A stretch of 64,000 nucleotides of DNA. It comes from JAPOXR01 sp963664715 (GTDB lineage: Bacteria > Pseudomonadota > Alphaproteobacteria > Rhodobacterales > Rhodobacteraceae). Under the pieces are notes generated by a model, which had not been told where the DNA came from, searched no databases, and saw only the letters and a list, made by a program, of their open reading frames with translations. The stretch is taken from positions 105,924-169,923 of the forward strand of contig CAXXUY010000017.1 in NCBI GenBank assembly GCA_963664715.2. Reading direction: 5' to 3'. Below, piece by piece: positions 1-8,859 of this stretch; position 1 is the first letter of the stretch; every line of letters starts with the position of its first letter. Both the position numbers and the translations under genes were made by a program.

Positions 1-252
1 CCCCTCGCACTTCCCGGGGTGCTCGGGGCGGCCCTGATCGTGTTCATCCCGACTGTCGGTGACTACGTGACTCCGAGGCTGGTCGGCGGGCCCAACGGTC
101 TCCTGATTGCCAACATGATCGAACTGCAATTCAAAAAGGCCAACAACCCGCCGCTTGGTGCGGCCCTGGCCATCTCGTCAATGTTCATCATAGCTGTGTT
201 GTCGTTGCTCTTCATCCGCCTCAACCGACGCTTCCTCCGGGACCGCTCGTGA
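1..252 (+). CDS. ABC transporter permease, PotB-like (3' part only)
   Basis: The reading frame is open from base 1 and ends at 252, so only about the last 83 residues are present. They contain two hydrophobic segments separated by a short hydrophilic loop with a PTVGDYVTPRLVGGP motif, which is typical of the C-terminal half of PotB/HisM-type inner-membrane permeases of spermidine/putrescine importers. The stop codon shares one base with the start of the next permease, and an ATPase gene follows, so this is the first visible gene of a polyamine-type ABC operon. Any periplasmic binding protein belonging to it would lie to the left of the window. The substrate cannot be read from this fragment. 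Confidence 0.9.
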   Translation, partial: PLALPGVLGAALIVFIPTVGDYVTPRLVGGPNGLLIANMIELQFKKANNPPLGAALAISSMFIIAVLSLLFIRLNRRFLRDRS

Positions 253-1064
253 TGCGCAGGGGAGTTCGTTGGCTGCCGGTATACGTGGCTGCGTATCTCG
301 TGTTCCTGTACGCTCCAGTCGTTCTCCTTCCGATATTCGCCTTCAATGACAGCAGCATCGTCGCGTTTCCCCTGCACGGCTTCACGTTCGACTGGTTCAA
401 GCTGCTTGTCGACACCGAACCGCTGCATGCGGCGACCAGGAACAGCCTGATCGTGGCGTCCGTCACCTCGGTATGCAGTACCGTGTTGGGCCTCTGTGCC
501 GCCAGGGCAGCGACCAGGTATCAGTTCATAGCCAAGCGCAGCGCCATGGGGCTGATCATGATACCCCTTGTCCTGCCAGAAATCGTGGTGGGCGTTTCGC
601 TCCTCGTCGTGATCCTGCAACTCGGAATGAACCTGACTCTCTGGAGCATCATTCTTGGCCATGTACTTGTCTGCACGCCGTTCTGCACGGTTATCCTGGC
701 AACGGCCTTTACAAATCTCGACCGCAGCCTGGAGGAAGCTGCCTTTGACCTGGGCGAGTCCAGGCTGTCGACGTTTCGGCTGATCATCTTGCCACTGGTC
801 ATGCCCGGAATCATCGCCAGCATGCTGATTGCCTTCACGATCTCGCTGGACGAATTCATCATCGCCTTCTTCCTGGCAGGAACGGATGTGACACTTCCCG
901 TCTACATCTGGAGCCAGCTGCGATTCCCCGCTAGGCTTCCGAGCGTCATGGCGCTGGGCACCATCCTGCTGGCCATTTCACTCATGCTGCTTGTTTCGGC
1001 CGAATACCTTCGGCGCCGGGGATCGCGGGGTGCCGGCGCGTCCGACACCGGAGGTCTGATTTGA
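252..1064 (+). CDS. ABC transporter permease, PotC-like
   Basis: A 270-residue inner-membrane protein with about six hydrophobic segments. It carries the EAA-loop near residues 162-190 (EEAAFDLGESRLSTF), the contact site for the ATPase in binding-protein-dependent permeases. Family similarity is to PotC/YdcV-type subunits of spermidine/putrescine importers. ATG at 252 overlaps the previous stop (TGATG); an in-frame GTG at 249 is an alternative start one codon upstream. The 3' end overlaps the ATPase gene by four bases, so the permeases and ATPase are translationally coupled. Polyamine specificity is inferred from family only. Confidence 0.93.
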   Translation: MRRGVRWLPVYVAAYLVFLYAPVVLLPIFAFNDSSIVAFPLHGFTFDWFKLLVDTEPLHAATRNSLIVASVTSVCSTVLGLCAARAATRYQFIAKRSAMGLIMIPLVLPEIVVGVSLLVVILQLGMNLTLWSIILGHVLVCTPFCTVILATAFTNLDRSLEEAAFDLGESRLSTFRLIILPLVMPGIIASMLIAFTISLDEFIIAFFLAGTDVTLPVYIWSQLRFPARLPSVMALGTILLAISLMLLVSAEYLRRRGSRGAGASDTGGLI

Positions 1065-2146
1065 ACAGCCCGATCATCAGTCTCGAAAACGTCACCAAGA
1101 CGTTTGGAACCGTGCGAGCCCTGGACGATGTCTCGGCCGACATCATGCAGGGCGAGTTCTTTTCTCTTCTTGGCCCATCAGGTTGCGGCAAGACCACCCT
1201 ACTGCGGACAATTGCCGGGTTCGAGGAGCCCGACAGCGGCAGCATACGCGTCGACAATGTGCCCATGGCCGGTGTCGAGGCCAACCGCCGCCCGACAAAC
1301 ATGGTGTTCCAGAGCTACGCGATTTTCCCGCACATGTCAGTTGCCGGCAATGTCGGGTTCGGCCTGCGACGCAAACGGCTCGGCAAGTCAGAGCAGGATC
1401 GGCTGATCGACGAGGCGTTGCAGATGGTAAGTCTCGACGGGTTTCAGAACAGGGAAGCCAACACGCTGTCGGGCGGCCAGAAACAGCGGGTCGCACTGGC
1501 AAGGGCGCTGATTCTCCGTCCGAAGGTGCTTCTGCTCGACGAGCCACTCTCGGCGCTTGACAGGAAACTGCGGGAGCAGATGCAGTCCGAACTCAGAACA
1601 CTCCAGCGAGCAGTCGGCATCACGTTTGTCCTGGTAACGCATGACCAGGAAGAGGCGCTGACGATGTCCGACCGCATCGCGATCATGTTCGACGGCCGGA
1701 TTGCCCAGATTTCGACGCCCAACCAGATCTACACTGCACCGGCGACGCTCCAGGTGGCAGAATTCATCGGAAGCATGAATTTCCTCAGGGCATCCATCGG
1801 ACCGGAGACTCCACAAGGCGTTCCGGTTGATGTGGAGGGAATCGGCGAGGTCTTCATGAATCCGGACAGGGTCTCGCCTTTCAGGGCAGGAGCAACGGTA
1901 TCCGCCGGGATCCGGCCCGAAATGCTGACAATCCTGTTCGACCAGGATGAAGACACGGGTACCGTGGTCCGCGGAGAGGTTTCGGACCGGTCCTATTACG
2001 GCGACATGACCTACTATTCCCTCACGCTGGCCGGAACTGACCGCCTCGTGACAGTCTCCATGCGAAACACTGCAAATCGCCCGATTCTCCCGATCGGGTC
2101 CCAAATCCGGGTAAGCTGGGATTCCGACTCGATCGTGCTGCTCTGA
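1061..2146 (+). CDS. ABC transporter ATP-binding protein, PotA-like
   Basis: A 361-residue ATPase that energises the two preceding permeases at the cytoplasmic face of the membrane. Walker A GPSGCGKTT is at residues 38-46, the signature LSGGQ at 136-140, Walker B LLLDEP near 157-162 and the H-loop histidine at 194. About 120 residues follow the ATPase core and match a TOBE-type domain, as in PotA and FbpC. The start is TTG at 1061, chosen because it overlaps the permease stop (TTGA) and sits at the right distance before the conserved N-terminus; no ATG is available there. The operon seems to end here, with 168 bases before the next gene. Confidence 0.95.
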   Translation: MNSPIISLENVTKTFGTVRALDDVSADIMQGEFFSLLGPSGCGKTTLLRTIAGFEEPDSGSIRVDNVPMAGVEANRRPTNMVFQSYAIFPHMSVAGNVGFGLRRKRLGKSEQDRLIDEALQMVSLDGFQNREANTLSGGQKQRVALARALILRPKVLLLDEPLSALDRKLREQMQSELRTLQRAVGITFVLVTHDQEEALTMSDRIAIMFDGRIAQISTPNQIYTAPATLQVAEFIGSMNFLRASIGPETPQGVPVDVEGIGEVFMNPDRVSPFRAGATVSAGIRPEMLTILFDQDEDTGTVVRGEVSDRSYYGDMTYYSLTLAGTDRLVTVSMRNTANRPILPIGSQIRVSWDSDSIVLL

Positions 2147-2314
2147 GATGAACGGCTCCGTGCCATGCCTCCCCGGCGAATGGAGGCCGGCTGCTCAGCC
2201 ATTTCCCGAGGCCACCGCCTCTGCCCCGGTTCGCAAGTTTACTGCCATGTGATCGCTATGCTATGGATTTCATTCCAACATACCCAACAGTCTAGAACTG
2301 CACAGGAAGGAACC

Positions 2315-3247
2315 ATGAGAAAGAGATTTACAGCATCCTTCGCAGCCGGAATTCTGGCGGCAACGGCGACGTTTGCGGAATATCCCGAAAAGCCTGTCAC
2401 CTTTATCGTGCCGTGGCCACCGGGAGACCTGGAAGACGTGCTGACACGCATGATAGCCGAGGATTTCCAGGCCGAGTATGGCGTGGCTGCCGCGGTGGTC
2501 AACAAACCGGGCGGTGGTGGAGGCCCGTTTCCCGGCGCAATCGAGGTGGCGCAGGCACCCGCCGATGGCTACACGATCGGTTCATTCGTTGTCGGTGTTC
2601 CCGTTCTTGGACACCAGATCGGGATTGCGGAACTGTCACCGGAGAAATTCGACCCCCTCGGCATATTCCTCACCTATCCATTCGTCATCGTTGCCGCGGG
2701 TGATGCGCCCTATGACACGCTGGAGGAAATGGCTGAACACGCAAAATCCAACGATGTCGCACTCGGTCATTTTGGAGCACCATTGATCCCGACCCAGGTA
2801 ACACTTGCATATGCAAAGAATGCCGGCTTCGAATGGGGATCTGATGCTGCCTTTGATATGCTTGACTGCAATTCGTTGGCGTCAGGTGATGCAGATGTCA
2901 TCAACACGACGCTTCAACTGGTGCTGCCCTGCCTGGACAATGTGAAGGTACTGGCCTCGGTCACGAGCGACCGGATTTCACTGACGCCCGACTCACCAAC
3001 GCTCGGAGAAGTAGATCCCGAACTTGGCCTGGCTCTCTGGAACGGGCTGTTCGTCCACAAGGACACGCCGCAGGACGTCCGCGACAAGATCATCAGTGTT
3101 GCCCGGAAAACGGTGATGAGCGACAGGGCGCAGACGCTTGCTGCAGAAACCGGAGCCGGTGTCTACTGGCAGGATGCAGAGTCCTCTGCGGAGCAGATCG
3201 CTGCAGACATCGAGGCTCTGGATCGCATTTCCGCGAAGTTGCAGTAA
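2315..3247 (+). CDS. Tripartite tricarboxylate transporter substrate-binding protein (TctC/Bug family)
   Basis: A 310-residue periplasmic binding protein. Residues 1-21 form a signal peptide (two basic residues, hydrophobic core, ATFA cleavage region), followed by the family opening YPEKPVTFIVPWPPG and the NKPGGGGG ligand-loop motif. The ATG at 2315 is preceded by AGGAAGG; upstream in-frame codons give a non-signal-like extension and were not used. TctB and TctA genes follow, so this is the capture subunit of a complete tripartite importer. Bug proteins bind many carboxylates and related solutes, so the ligand is unknown. The enzymes at the end of this operon are the best clue to it. Confidence 0.92.
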   Translation: MRKRFTASFAAGILAATATFAEYPEKPVTFIVPWPPGDLEDVLTRMIAEDFQAEYGVAAAVVNKPGGGGGPFPGAIEVAQAPADGYTIGSFVVGVPVLGHQIGIAELSPEKFDPLGIFLTYPFVIVAAGDAPYDTLEEMAEHAKSNDVALGHFGAPLIPTQVTLAYAKNAGFEWGSDAAFDMLDCNSLASGDADVINTTLQLVLPCLDNVKVLASVTSDRISLTPDSPTLGEVDPELGLALWNGLFVHKDTPQDVRDKIISVARKTVMSDRAQTLAAETGAGVYWQDAESSAEQIAADIEALDRISAKLQ

Positions 3248-3267
3248 AGATTTCTGCAGTTGCAATA

Positions 3268-3292
3268 CACCGGCCGGATTAACCGGCCGGTG
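3268..3292 (+). terminator. Intra-operon stem-loop after tctC
   Basis: A perfect 10-bp inverted repeat, CACCGGCCGG and CCGGCCGGTG, with a five-base ATTAA loop, starts 20 bases after the tctC stop. No T-run follows, and tctB begins only 21 bases further on. It is more likely an mRNA-stabilising or partially terminating structure that favours binding-protein synthesis than a full terminator. Confidence 0.7.
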
Positions 3293-3313
3293 CTGAATTC
3301 GGCATGACGCGTC

Positions 3314-3829
3314 GTGGATCCAGTTGACAAATCACATCATTCCGGAACTCTTGCGTTTAACCTGCTGTTTGTGACGTTTTCCGTATTCCTGCTTTCACAA
3401 CTTGGAACCGAGACCAGGTTTTCGTCACGGGGCGGATTCTTCGTGCAGCCGCGCGTCTGGCCGGCAATCGGGGTTTGCGGGATGGTGGCCTTCGGGATTG
3501 CCCAGATCGTGACCGGCCGGCGGGCAGGCCTGGCCGGGTCCCTGGCCGAATTCAGAATCTGGGTTCTGGCGCTTGAATTCCTGGCCTGGTTCATGGCCTA
3601 TGTGGCGATTGTTCCACTCGCCGGTTACCTTCCTTCGACGATTGCATTCACGACTGCGCTGGCCTACCGGCAGGGATACCGAACCCTGGCGTCTGTCTCG
3701 ATGGCGGCAGCACTTGGCGCTGCGATTGTCTTCACGTTCAAGGCGATGCTGGCGGTCAGGATTCCCGGTGGCCTGATCTATGAGTACCTCCCTGGCGGGC
3801 TTCGAAACTTCATGATCGTGAATTTCTGA
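3314..3829 (+). CDS. Tripartite tricarboxylate transporter TctB family protein (small membrane subunit)
   Basis: A 171-residue protein with about four hydrophobic segments (near residues 13-30, 50-65, 80-110 and 120-150). Size and topology match the small TctB subunit of tripartite tricarboxylate transporters. The start is GTG at 3314; the nearby ATG at 3304 is out of frame and runs to an early stop. Its stop is one base away from the tctA start. TctB sequences diverge strongly, so the call rests on topology plus position between tctC and tctA. Confidence 0.85.
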   Translation: MDPVDKSHHSGTLAFNLLFVTFSVFLLSQLGTETRFSSRGGFFVQPRVWPAIGVCGMVAFGIAQIVTGRRAGLAGSLAEFRIWVLALEFLAWFMAYVAIVPLAGYLPSTIAFTTALAYRQGYRTLASVSMAAALGAAIVFTFKAMLAVRIPGGLIYEYLPGGLRNFMIVNF

Positions 3830-3830
3830 T

Positions 3831-5327
3831 ATGGAACTCCTTCTGGCGGCGCTGCAGGTCCTGGCACGTTGGGACGTCGTTGCGGCCTTGCTGGTCGGGT
3901 CTGTCGGCGGTGTGGTGATCGGCGCCATACCTGGGGTCGGCGCAGCCGTTGCAATTGCGATCCTGCTGCCGGCCACATTCTCACTGGATCCGATCATCGG
4001 CCTGACAGTCCTGTTGGGAATCTACGGGTCATCAATGTATGGCGGTGCGATTCCGGCCGTGCTGATCAATACGCCCGGCACGGCAGTGAATGCCCTGACG
4101 ACGTATGAAGGCACGCCCATGACCCGCCGCGGCGAGGCTCGCAGGGCACTGTCACTCGCTTATTCGGCCTCGTTTGTCGGTGGAGTGTTCTCGGTCGTCT
4201 GCCTGATATTGCTCTCACCTGTTCTGGCGTGGATTGCGCCGCAATTCGGCAGCCGGGAGATATTTCTCGCCGCATTGCTCGGGATCGTCCTGGTTGTACT
4301 GGCTCACCGCGGCCGGATTCTCGCTGCCGGCATGATGGCGTGTTTCGGCATTTGGCTGAACACTATCGGCCTCGAACCCATACAGTACTCGCAACGATAC
4401 ACGTTTGGCCAGAGCTGGCTGTCCGGAGGAATTGACCTGATCGTGGTCGTGCTCGGTCTTTTTGCACTCAGCCAGGCATTCGTGCTGCTCGTTGACCCGG
4501 ACACACGTTCGCGAGCGAGTGCCGTTTCAGGAAGCCTCCTGACCGGATTCCGGGAAATCGGGCAGCACAAGCGTGTTGCCACCGCGTCCTCCGGGTTCGG
4601 CGTCATGATGGGCATGATACCTGGCGTGGGCGAGTTTACGGCGCAGTTCCTGAGCTACACCTATGCGCAAAGGACGTCCAAGCAGCCAGAGCAGTTCGGC
4701 AAGGGTTCGCCGGAGGGACTGATCGCGTCCGAAGCGGCCAACAATGCTGTTCCGGCAGCTGCAATGATCCCCCTCCTGGCGCTCGGGATTCCCGGAGAGG
4801 CTCTTACGGCAATGATGCTGTCCGTCTTCTACGTACACAATGTTGTCCCCGGGCCGGGACTGTTCCAGAACCACATGGACTTCGTCATTGCCCTGTATAT
4901 CGCGCTCCTGGTTCTTAACATCCTCGTCGTGGCATTCCTGCTGTCGTCGACGAACATCATCCTCAAGGTCATCGAAGTCCCGACCCGGTTTCTCGGGGTT
5001 GCCATTCTGACACTCAGTTTCGTCGGGGTTTACTCGCTTCGCAACAGTGTCGTCGATTGCGCCATTGCCGGTGGGTTCGGCGTGTTCGGGTTCATCATGA
5101 AGCGGCTTAACCTGCCGATCGTGCCAATTATTCTCGGTATGGTACTCGGCGGAATCATGGAGACGAAACTGAGAACATCGATGATGCGGGTCGATACCCC
5201 CCTGGATTTCATTGACAGGCCAATCGCATTCATCCTGTTTCTGATTCTCCTCGTTGTCATAGCAAGTCACATCCGGCAGGTTCTGCGCGGCAGGAAGCGA
5301 AATCAGGAGATCGATCATGGTGGCTAG
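3831..5327 (+). CDS. Tripartite tricarboxylate transporter TctA family permease
   Basis: A 498-residue inner-membrane protein with roughly 11-12 hydrophobic segments, the usual TctA length. It shows the family repeats: a GAIPGVG-type motif near residues 30-38, a second copy (GMIPGVGEF) near 260, GSSMYGGAIPAVLINTPGTA near 64-82, and an EAANNAVPAAAMIPLLALGIPGE region near 302-324. This is the transport channel that works with the TctC and TctB products encoded just upstream. It overlaps the next gene by 11 bases, which argues that the UPF0261 protein is made from the same mRNA. Confidence 0.95.
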   Translation: MELLLAALQVLARWDVVAALLVGSVGGVVIGAIPGVGAAVAIAILLPATFSLDPIIGLTVLLGIYGSSMYGGAIPAVLINTPGTAVNALTTYEGTPMTRRGEARRALSLAYSASFVGGVFSVVCLILLSPVLAWIAPQFGSREIFLAALLGIVLVVLAHRGRILAAGMMACFGIWLNTIGLEPIQYSQRYTFGQSWLSGGIDLIVVVLGLFALSQAFVLLVDPDTRSRASAVSGSLLTGFREIGQHKRVATASSGFGVMMGMIPGVGEFTAQFLSYTYAQRTSKQPEQFGKGSPEGLIASEAANNAVPAAAMIPLLALGIPGEALTAMMLSVFYVHNVVPGPGLFQNHMDFVIALYIALLVLNILVVAFLLSSTNIILKVIEVPTRFLGVAILTLSFVGVYSLRNSVVDCAIAGGFGVFGFIMKRLNLPIVPIILGMVLGGIMETKLRTSMMRVDTPLDFIDRPIAFILFLILLVVIASHIRQVLRGRKRNQEIDHGG

Positions 5328-6558
5328 TACGATTCTGGTTGTCGGCACCTACGATACCAAACATGCGGAACTGAACTACCTTGAGGAGTGCATACGGCGC
5401 CAGGGCGGCGGAGTATACACGATGGATGTGAGTGTTCTTGGATCTGCACCCTCGAATTGCCATGCTTCGAAGCATGATGTCGCCGAGGCCGCAGGCAGTT
5501 CAATCACCGCTGCCATCGAGAGCGGTGACGAGAATACGGCCATGCAGATCATGGCGAGCGGCGCATCTTCACTTGCCGCTGACCTTCACAGCCAGGGAAA
5601 AATCGACGGAGCGATCATACTCGGAGGAACGATGGGAACCGACCTGGCACTGGATGTTTGCCAGTCTCTGCCGCTCGGAACACCAAAATACGTTGTATCC
5701 ACGGTGTCCTTTTCCCCGCTGATTCCTGCGGACCGGCTTTCGCCTGACCTGCAGATGATCTTGTGGGCAGGAGGACTCTACGGGTTGAACTCCATTTGCA
5801 AGTCTTCGCTCAGCCAAGCAGCAGGTGCTGTTCTCGGTGCTGCTCTTGCCGTGGAAAAGCCGAAGGCTGACAGGCCCGTCATCGGCATGACATCGCTTGG
5901 CTCTTCCTGCCTTTCCTACATGAAACTTCTCAAGCCCGGGCTTGAAGACCGCGGATTCGAGGTCGCAATATTCCATGCCACAGGGATGGGAGGGATGGCC
6001 TATGAAAAGATCGCGTCACGGGGAGGATTTGCCTGCGCGATGGATTTTGCCCTTCCCGAACTCGGAAACCTGCTCGCCGGTTCGGTGATCAATGCCGGCT
6101 CCGACCGGATGCTCAATGCCGGCAGGGCCGGGATCCCGCAATTGGTCGCACCCGGCTGCATAGACCTGATCGACTTTGCAGGATGGCAGGAAATCCCGGA
6201 TCAGTATTCTGACCGTCCGTTCCATGCCCATAACCGACTGATCAAGAGTTCGGCCCTCTCGGTGGAAGAGCGCCGTGAAACTGCCCGTGAAGTTGGCAGG
6301 CGACTGGCGTCGTCAGTTGCACCGGTTCAGGTTCTACTGCCGGTCCGGGGCATCGAGGAATGGGACAAGCCTGGAGAACCGGCACATGACCCCGGAGGTC
6401 TGGAGGCGTTTATCGATGAAATGAGGACGGCAATCGTTCCACCTGCACGGCTCACCGAGGTCGACGCACATATCAATGACCAGGAGTTTGCCGACGCCGT
6501 TCTGGAGGTATTCGATGACTGGCTGAGGCAGGGGATCGTCAGCAACGGGGCCAGATGA
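5317..6558 (+). CDS. UPF0261 / Tm-1-like ATP-binding domain protein
   Basis: A 413-residue soluble protein. The opening ILVVGTYDTKHAELNYLEE is the hallmark of the UPF0261 family, which is related to the ATP-binding domain of the plant Tm-1 resistance protein. A glycine-rich LGGTMGTDLALD segment near residue 105 and GMTSLGSSCL near 190 fit the family. Start ATG has AGGAG seven bases upstream. No molecular reaction is firmly established for these proteins; in many bacteria they sit beside a TIM-barrel PEP-hydrolase-like partner, which is absent here. In this operon it lies between an importer and a flavoenzyme, so a catabolic role is inferred. Confidence 0.88.
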   Translation: MVASTILVVGTYDTKHAELNYLEECIRRQGGGVYTMDVSVLGSAPSNCHASKHDVAEAAGSSITAAIESGDENTAMQIMASGASSLAADLHSQGKIDGAIILGGTMGTDLALDVCQSLPLGTPKYVVSTVSFSPLIPADRLSPDLQMILWAGGLYGLNSICKSSLSQAAGAVLGAALAVEKPKADRPVIGMTSLGSSCLSYMKLLKPGLEDRGFEVAIFHATGMGGMAYEKIASRGGFACAMDFALPELGNLLAGSVINAGSDRMLNAGRAGIPQLVAPGCIDLIDFAGWQEIPDQYSDRPFHAHNRLIKSSALSVEERRETAREVGRRLASSVAPVQVLLPVRGIEEWDKPGEPAHDPGGLEAFIDEMRTAIVPPARLTEVDAHINDQEFADAVLEVFDDWLRQGIVSNGAR

Positions 6559-8591
6559 ACACCTCACGCTACGACATCCTGTTCGAGCCGGTAGAGATCG
6601 GGCCCGTCACCGCACCCAACCGGTTCTTCGCCGTCCCCCACGCCACGGGTCATGGATGGACCCAGCCGAGCGGGGCAATCGCACTGCGTGCAATGAAGGC
6701 GGAGGGCGGATGGGGCACGGTTGCAGTCCAGATGACCGAAGTCTCACCCGGTTCCGACATGGCCAACCACCCCATGGAACGCATCTGGGATGATACCGAT
6801 ATTCCTCGCCATGCCGCACAGGTCGACGCCATCAAGATTCATGGCAGCCTCGCAGCCATCGAACTCGCCCATGGAGGAGCCCGCGCCAGGAACCTGACAT
6901 CAGGTGTTCCGGTTGTAGGACCCAGCGCATTGCCGGTATTCCGGCCGGAAGTTCCCATCCAGGCGAAGGAAATGGACAAGTCGGACCTTCGGGCATTCCG
7001 AAAGGATCACCTCGAGGCTGTCAAGCGCGCCGTAAAGGCAGGCTACGACATTGTATATGTCTATGCTGCCCACGACCTTTCGATCCTCAGCCACTTCCTG
7101 TCCCAGTCAAGCAACAAACGCAGTGACGAGTATGGAGGTTCATTCGAGAACCGCCTCCGCCTGCTTCGCGAGGTTCTCGAGGACACGGTCGAAGCCGCTT
7201 CCGGCAAGCATGCTGTCGCCGTTCGATTCAGCGTGGCCGAACCGGGCAGGACCAACGGGATTACCCATGATGGTGAAGGCCGGGAAGTCATCGAGGCGCT
7301 GGCCGAACTTCCCGACCTGTGGGATGTCAATGTATCCGGATGGTCTTATGACAGCGCGACCGCGCGTTTCAGCGATGAAGGATACCAGCTTGAGTACACG
7401 GACTTCGTCAGGTCCGTCACCAGCAAACCGGTCGTCGGTGTCGGCAGGTTCACCTCCCCCGACCTGATGGCGTCGTTGGTCCGGAAGGGACGCCTTGACC
7501 TGATCGGCGCCGCACGCCCGTCGATTGCGGACCCCTTTCTGCCGAACAAGATCAGGGAAGGCCGTATCGAGGATCTGCGCGAGTGCATCGGTTGCAACAT
7601 CTGCGTCTCCATGGACAGCTACGGGGTGCCCTTGCGTTGCACCCAGAACCCGACAATATCCGAGGAGTGGAGAAATGGATGGCATCCCGAAGCGCCGGCA
7701 CTTTCGACAGCGCGGGAGTCACACCTGATCATAGGAGCGGGCCCGGCTGGTCTTGAATGCGCCGTTGCCCTGTTGCGCGCCAACCAGCATGTCACCATAG
7801 CCGATGCCTCCGATGAAGCCGGCGGACGGACGACACGGGAAGCCAGGCTTCCGGGGCTGGCAACCTGGCAGAGGGTTCGCGACTACCGTATGCAACAACT
7901 GCTTCAGAGTCCCGAAGCGGAACTCTACCTGCACAGCCCGATGACGCCAGACGACATCAGGGATTTCGGCGCTGACAATGTCATTGTCGCCAGTGGCTCG
8001 AAGTGGAGGATCGATGGTGTCGGGTCAACGAATTTCAACCCCCTGGATTTCGGTTCGACAGCGGTTCTTTCCCCGGACTGCATAATGGACGGCAGGGAGA
8101 TCGAAGGCGACCAATCGGGCGTTGTCATCTATGACGATGATCACTTCTACATCGCCAGCGCGATCGCCGAACAGCTTTGCGGGGCCGGCCACCGGGTCAC
8201 CTACGCGACCCCGCTTCCAGAAATTGCGACCTGGACCGGACACACTCTCGAGCAGAACCGGATCATTGAGAGGCTGAATTCGCTGGGTGTCGTCCTCCGG
8301 CCCAATCTCAGGATCACCGACGGGCCGGGCTTCGAGTGCACCCTGACCGGGCGCGCGGAAGTTCTCGATGCAACCACGCTTGTCTTTGTCGGGGCAAGAC
8401 GACCGCAGGATGGCCTGCATCGGGAGTTGCTGGGAGACGGGGACATCGGGCAACTCTACTTGGCAGGGGATTGCGTCGTTCCGGGAAACATCCAGGCCGC
8501 GGTCTATTCAGGCCACAGGATCGCCCGGCAGATCCTGGGCAAATCCCGGCCTGCGATGGCGCCGAAACGGGACCAGGTCAAGATGGGCTGA
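6555..8591 (+). CDS. Trimethylamine dehydrogenase-like FMN/4Fe-4S oxidoreductase
   Basis: A 678-residue cytoplasmic enzyme: an Old Yellow Enzyme-type FMN barrel (about 1-345), a 4Fe-4S motif with Cys344, Cys347, Cys350 and Cys362, and a nucleotide-binding domain with GAGPAGLE at 394-401. Segments such as DIVYVYAAH, ARPSIADPFLP and CIGCNIC closely resemble trimethylamine dehydrogenase as I recall it. Tyr170, His173, Trp263 and Asp266 match that enzyme's active-site Tyr169, His172, Trp264 and Asp267. Position 30 is Ala, where TMADH has the cysteine that binds FMN covalently, and the Tyr60 and Trp355 equivalents are missing. An N-demethylase or enoate-type reductase for another substrate is therefore more likely. 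The start overlaps the previous stop (ATGA). Confidence 0.88.
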   Translation: MNTSRYDILFEPVEIGPVTAPNRFFAVPHATGHGWTQPSGAIALRAMKAEGGWGTVAVQMTEVSPGSDMANHPMERIWDDTDIPRHAAQVDAIKIHGSLAAIELAHGGARARNLTSGVPVVGPSALPVFRPEVPIQAKEMDKSDLRAFRKDHLEAVKRAVKAGYDIVYVYAAHDLSILSHFLSQSSNKRSDEYGGSFENRLRLLREVLEDTVEAASGKHAVAVRFSVAEPGRTNGITHDGEGREVIEALAELPDLWDVNVSGWSYDSATARFSDEGYQLEYTDFVRSVTSKPVVGVGRFTSPDLMASLVRKGRLDLIGAARPSIADPFLPNKIREGRIEDLRECIGCNICVSMDSYGVPLRCTQNPTISEEWRNGWHPEAPALSTARESHLIIGAGPAGLECAVALLRANQHVTIADASDEAGGRTTREARLPGLATWQRVRDYRMQQLLQSPEAELYLHSPMTPDDIRDFGADNVIVASGSKWRIDGVGSTNFNPLDFGSTAVLSPDCIMDGREIEGDQSGVVIYDDDHFYIASAIAEQLCGAGHRVTYATPLPEIATWTGHTLEQNRIIERLNSLGVVLRPNLRITDGPGFECTLTGRAEVLDATTLVFVGARRPQDGLHRELLGDGDIGQLYLAGDCVVPGNIQAAVYSGHRIARQILGKSRPAMAPKRDQVKMG

Positions 8592-8606
8592 CTGCAACCT
8601 GCAGTC
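8590..8606. terminator. Short hairpin between convergent genes
   Basis: A perfect 7-bp repeat, GACTGCA and TGCAGTC around an ACC loop, begins inside the stop codon of the flavoenzyme gene and lies 30 bases from the end of the convergent small membrane protein gene. There is no T-run on either side, so a terminator role is only possible. Confidence 0.3.
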
Positions 8607-8635
8607 TCCGGAACCTTACACGGCCCGTGCAGCCC

Positions 8636-8845
8636 CTACTTCTTCTTCAGGAGGTCCCTTATCGTTTCGTCCCACGCGTCGTATGTGGCCAGTGCAAGCA
8701 CAAACAGGGAGATGACCCAAAACGGCAGGCCACCCCAGAATCCGGCGAATCCGGTCGATATGCTGTGGGCAAGGCCGAGCACGAACCCGGTCAGCAGCAG
8801 GGTGGCCGCTACCGCGATGATCATTCTGGTCCATGCTTCAGTCAT
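8636..8845 (-). CDS. Small membrane protein, unrecognised
   Basis: A 69-residue protein with two hydrophobic segments, about 7-28 and 36-54, and a charged C-terminus ending in LLKKK. It is the last gene of the TRAP/amidase cluster, 14 bases after the amidase stop when ATG at 8845 is used; a TTG at 8863 would overlap that stop. I do not recognise the family. Reasons to believe it is real: no overlap with another gene, clear two-helix topology, and close spacing on the same strand. It could be an accessory of the importer or an unrelated small membrane protein. Confidence 0.55.
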   Translation of the reverse strand: MTEAWTRMIIAVAATLLLTGFVLGLAHSISTGFAGFWGGLPFWVISLFVLALATYDAWDETIRDLLKKK

Positions 8846-8859
8846 CGATGCGTCCCGAA

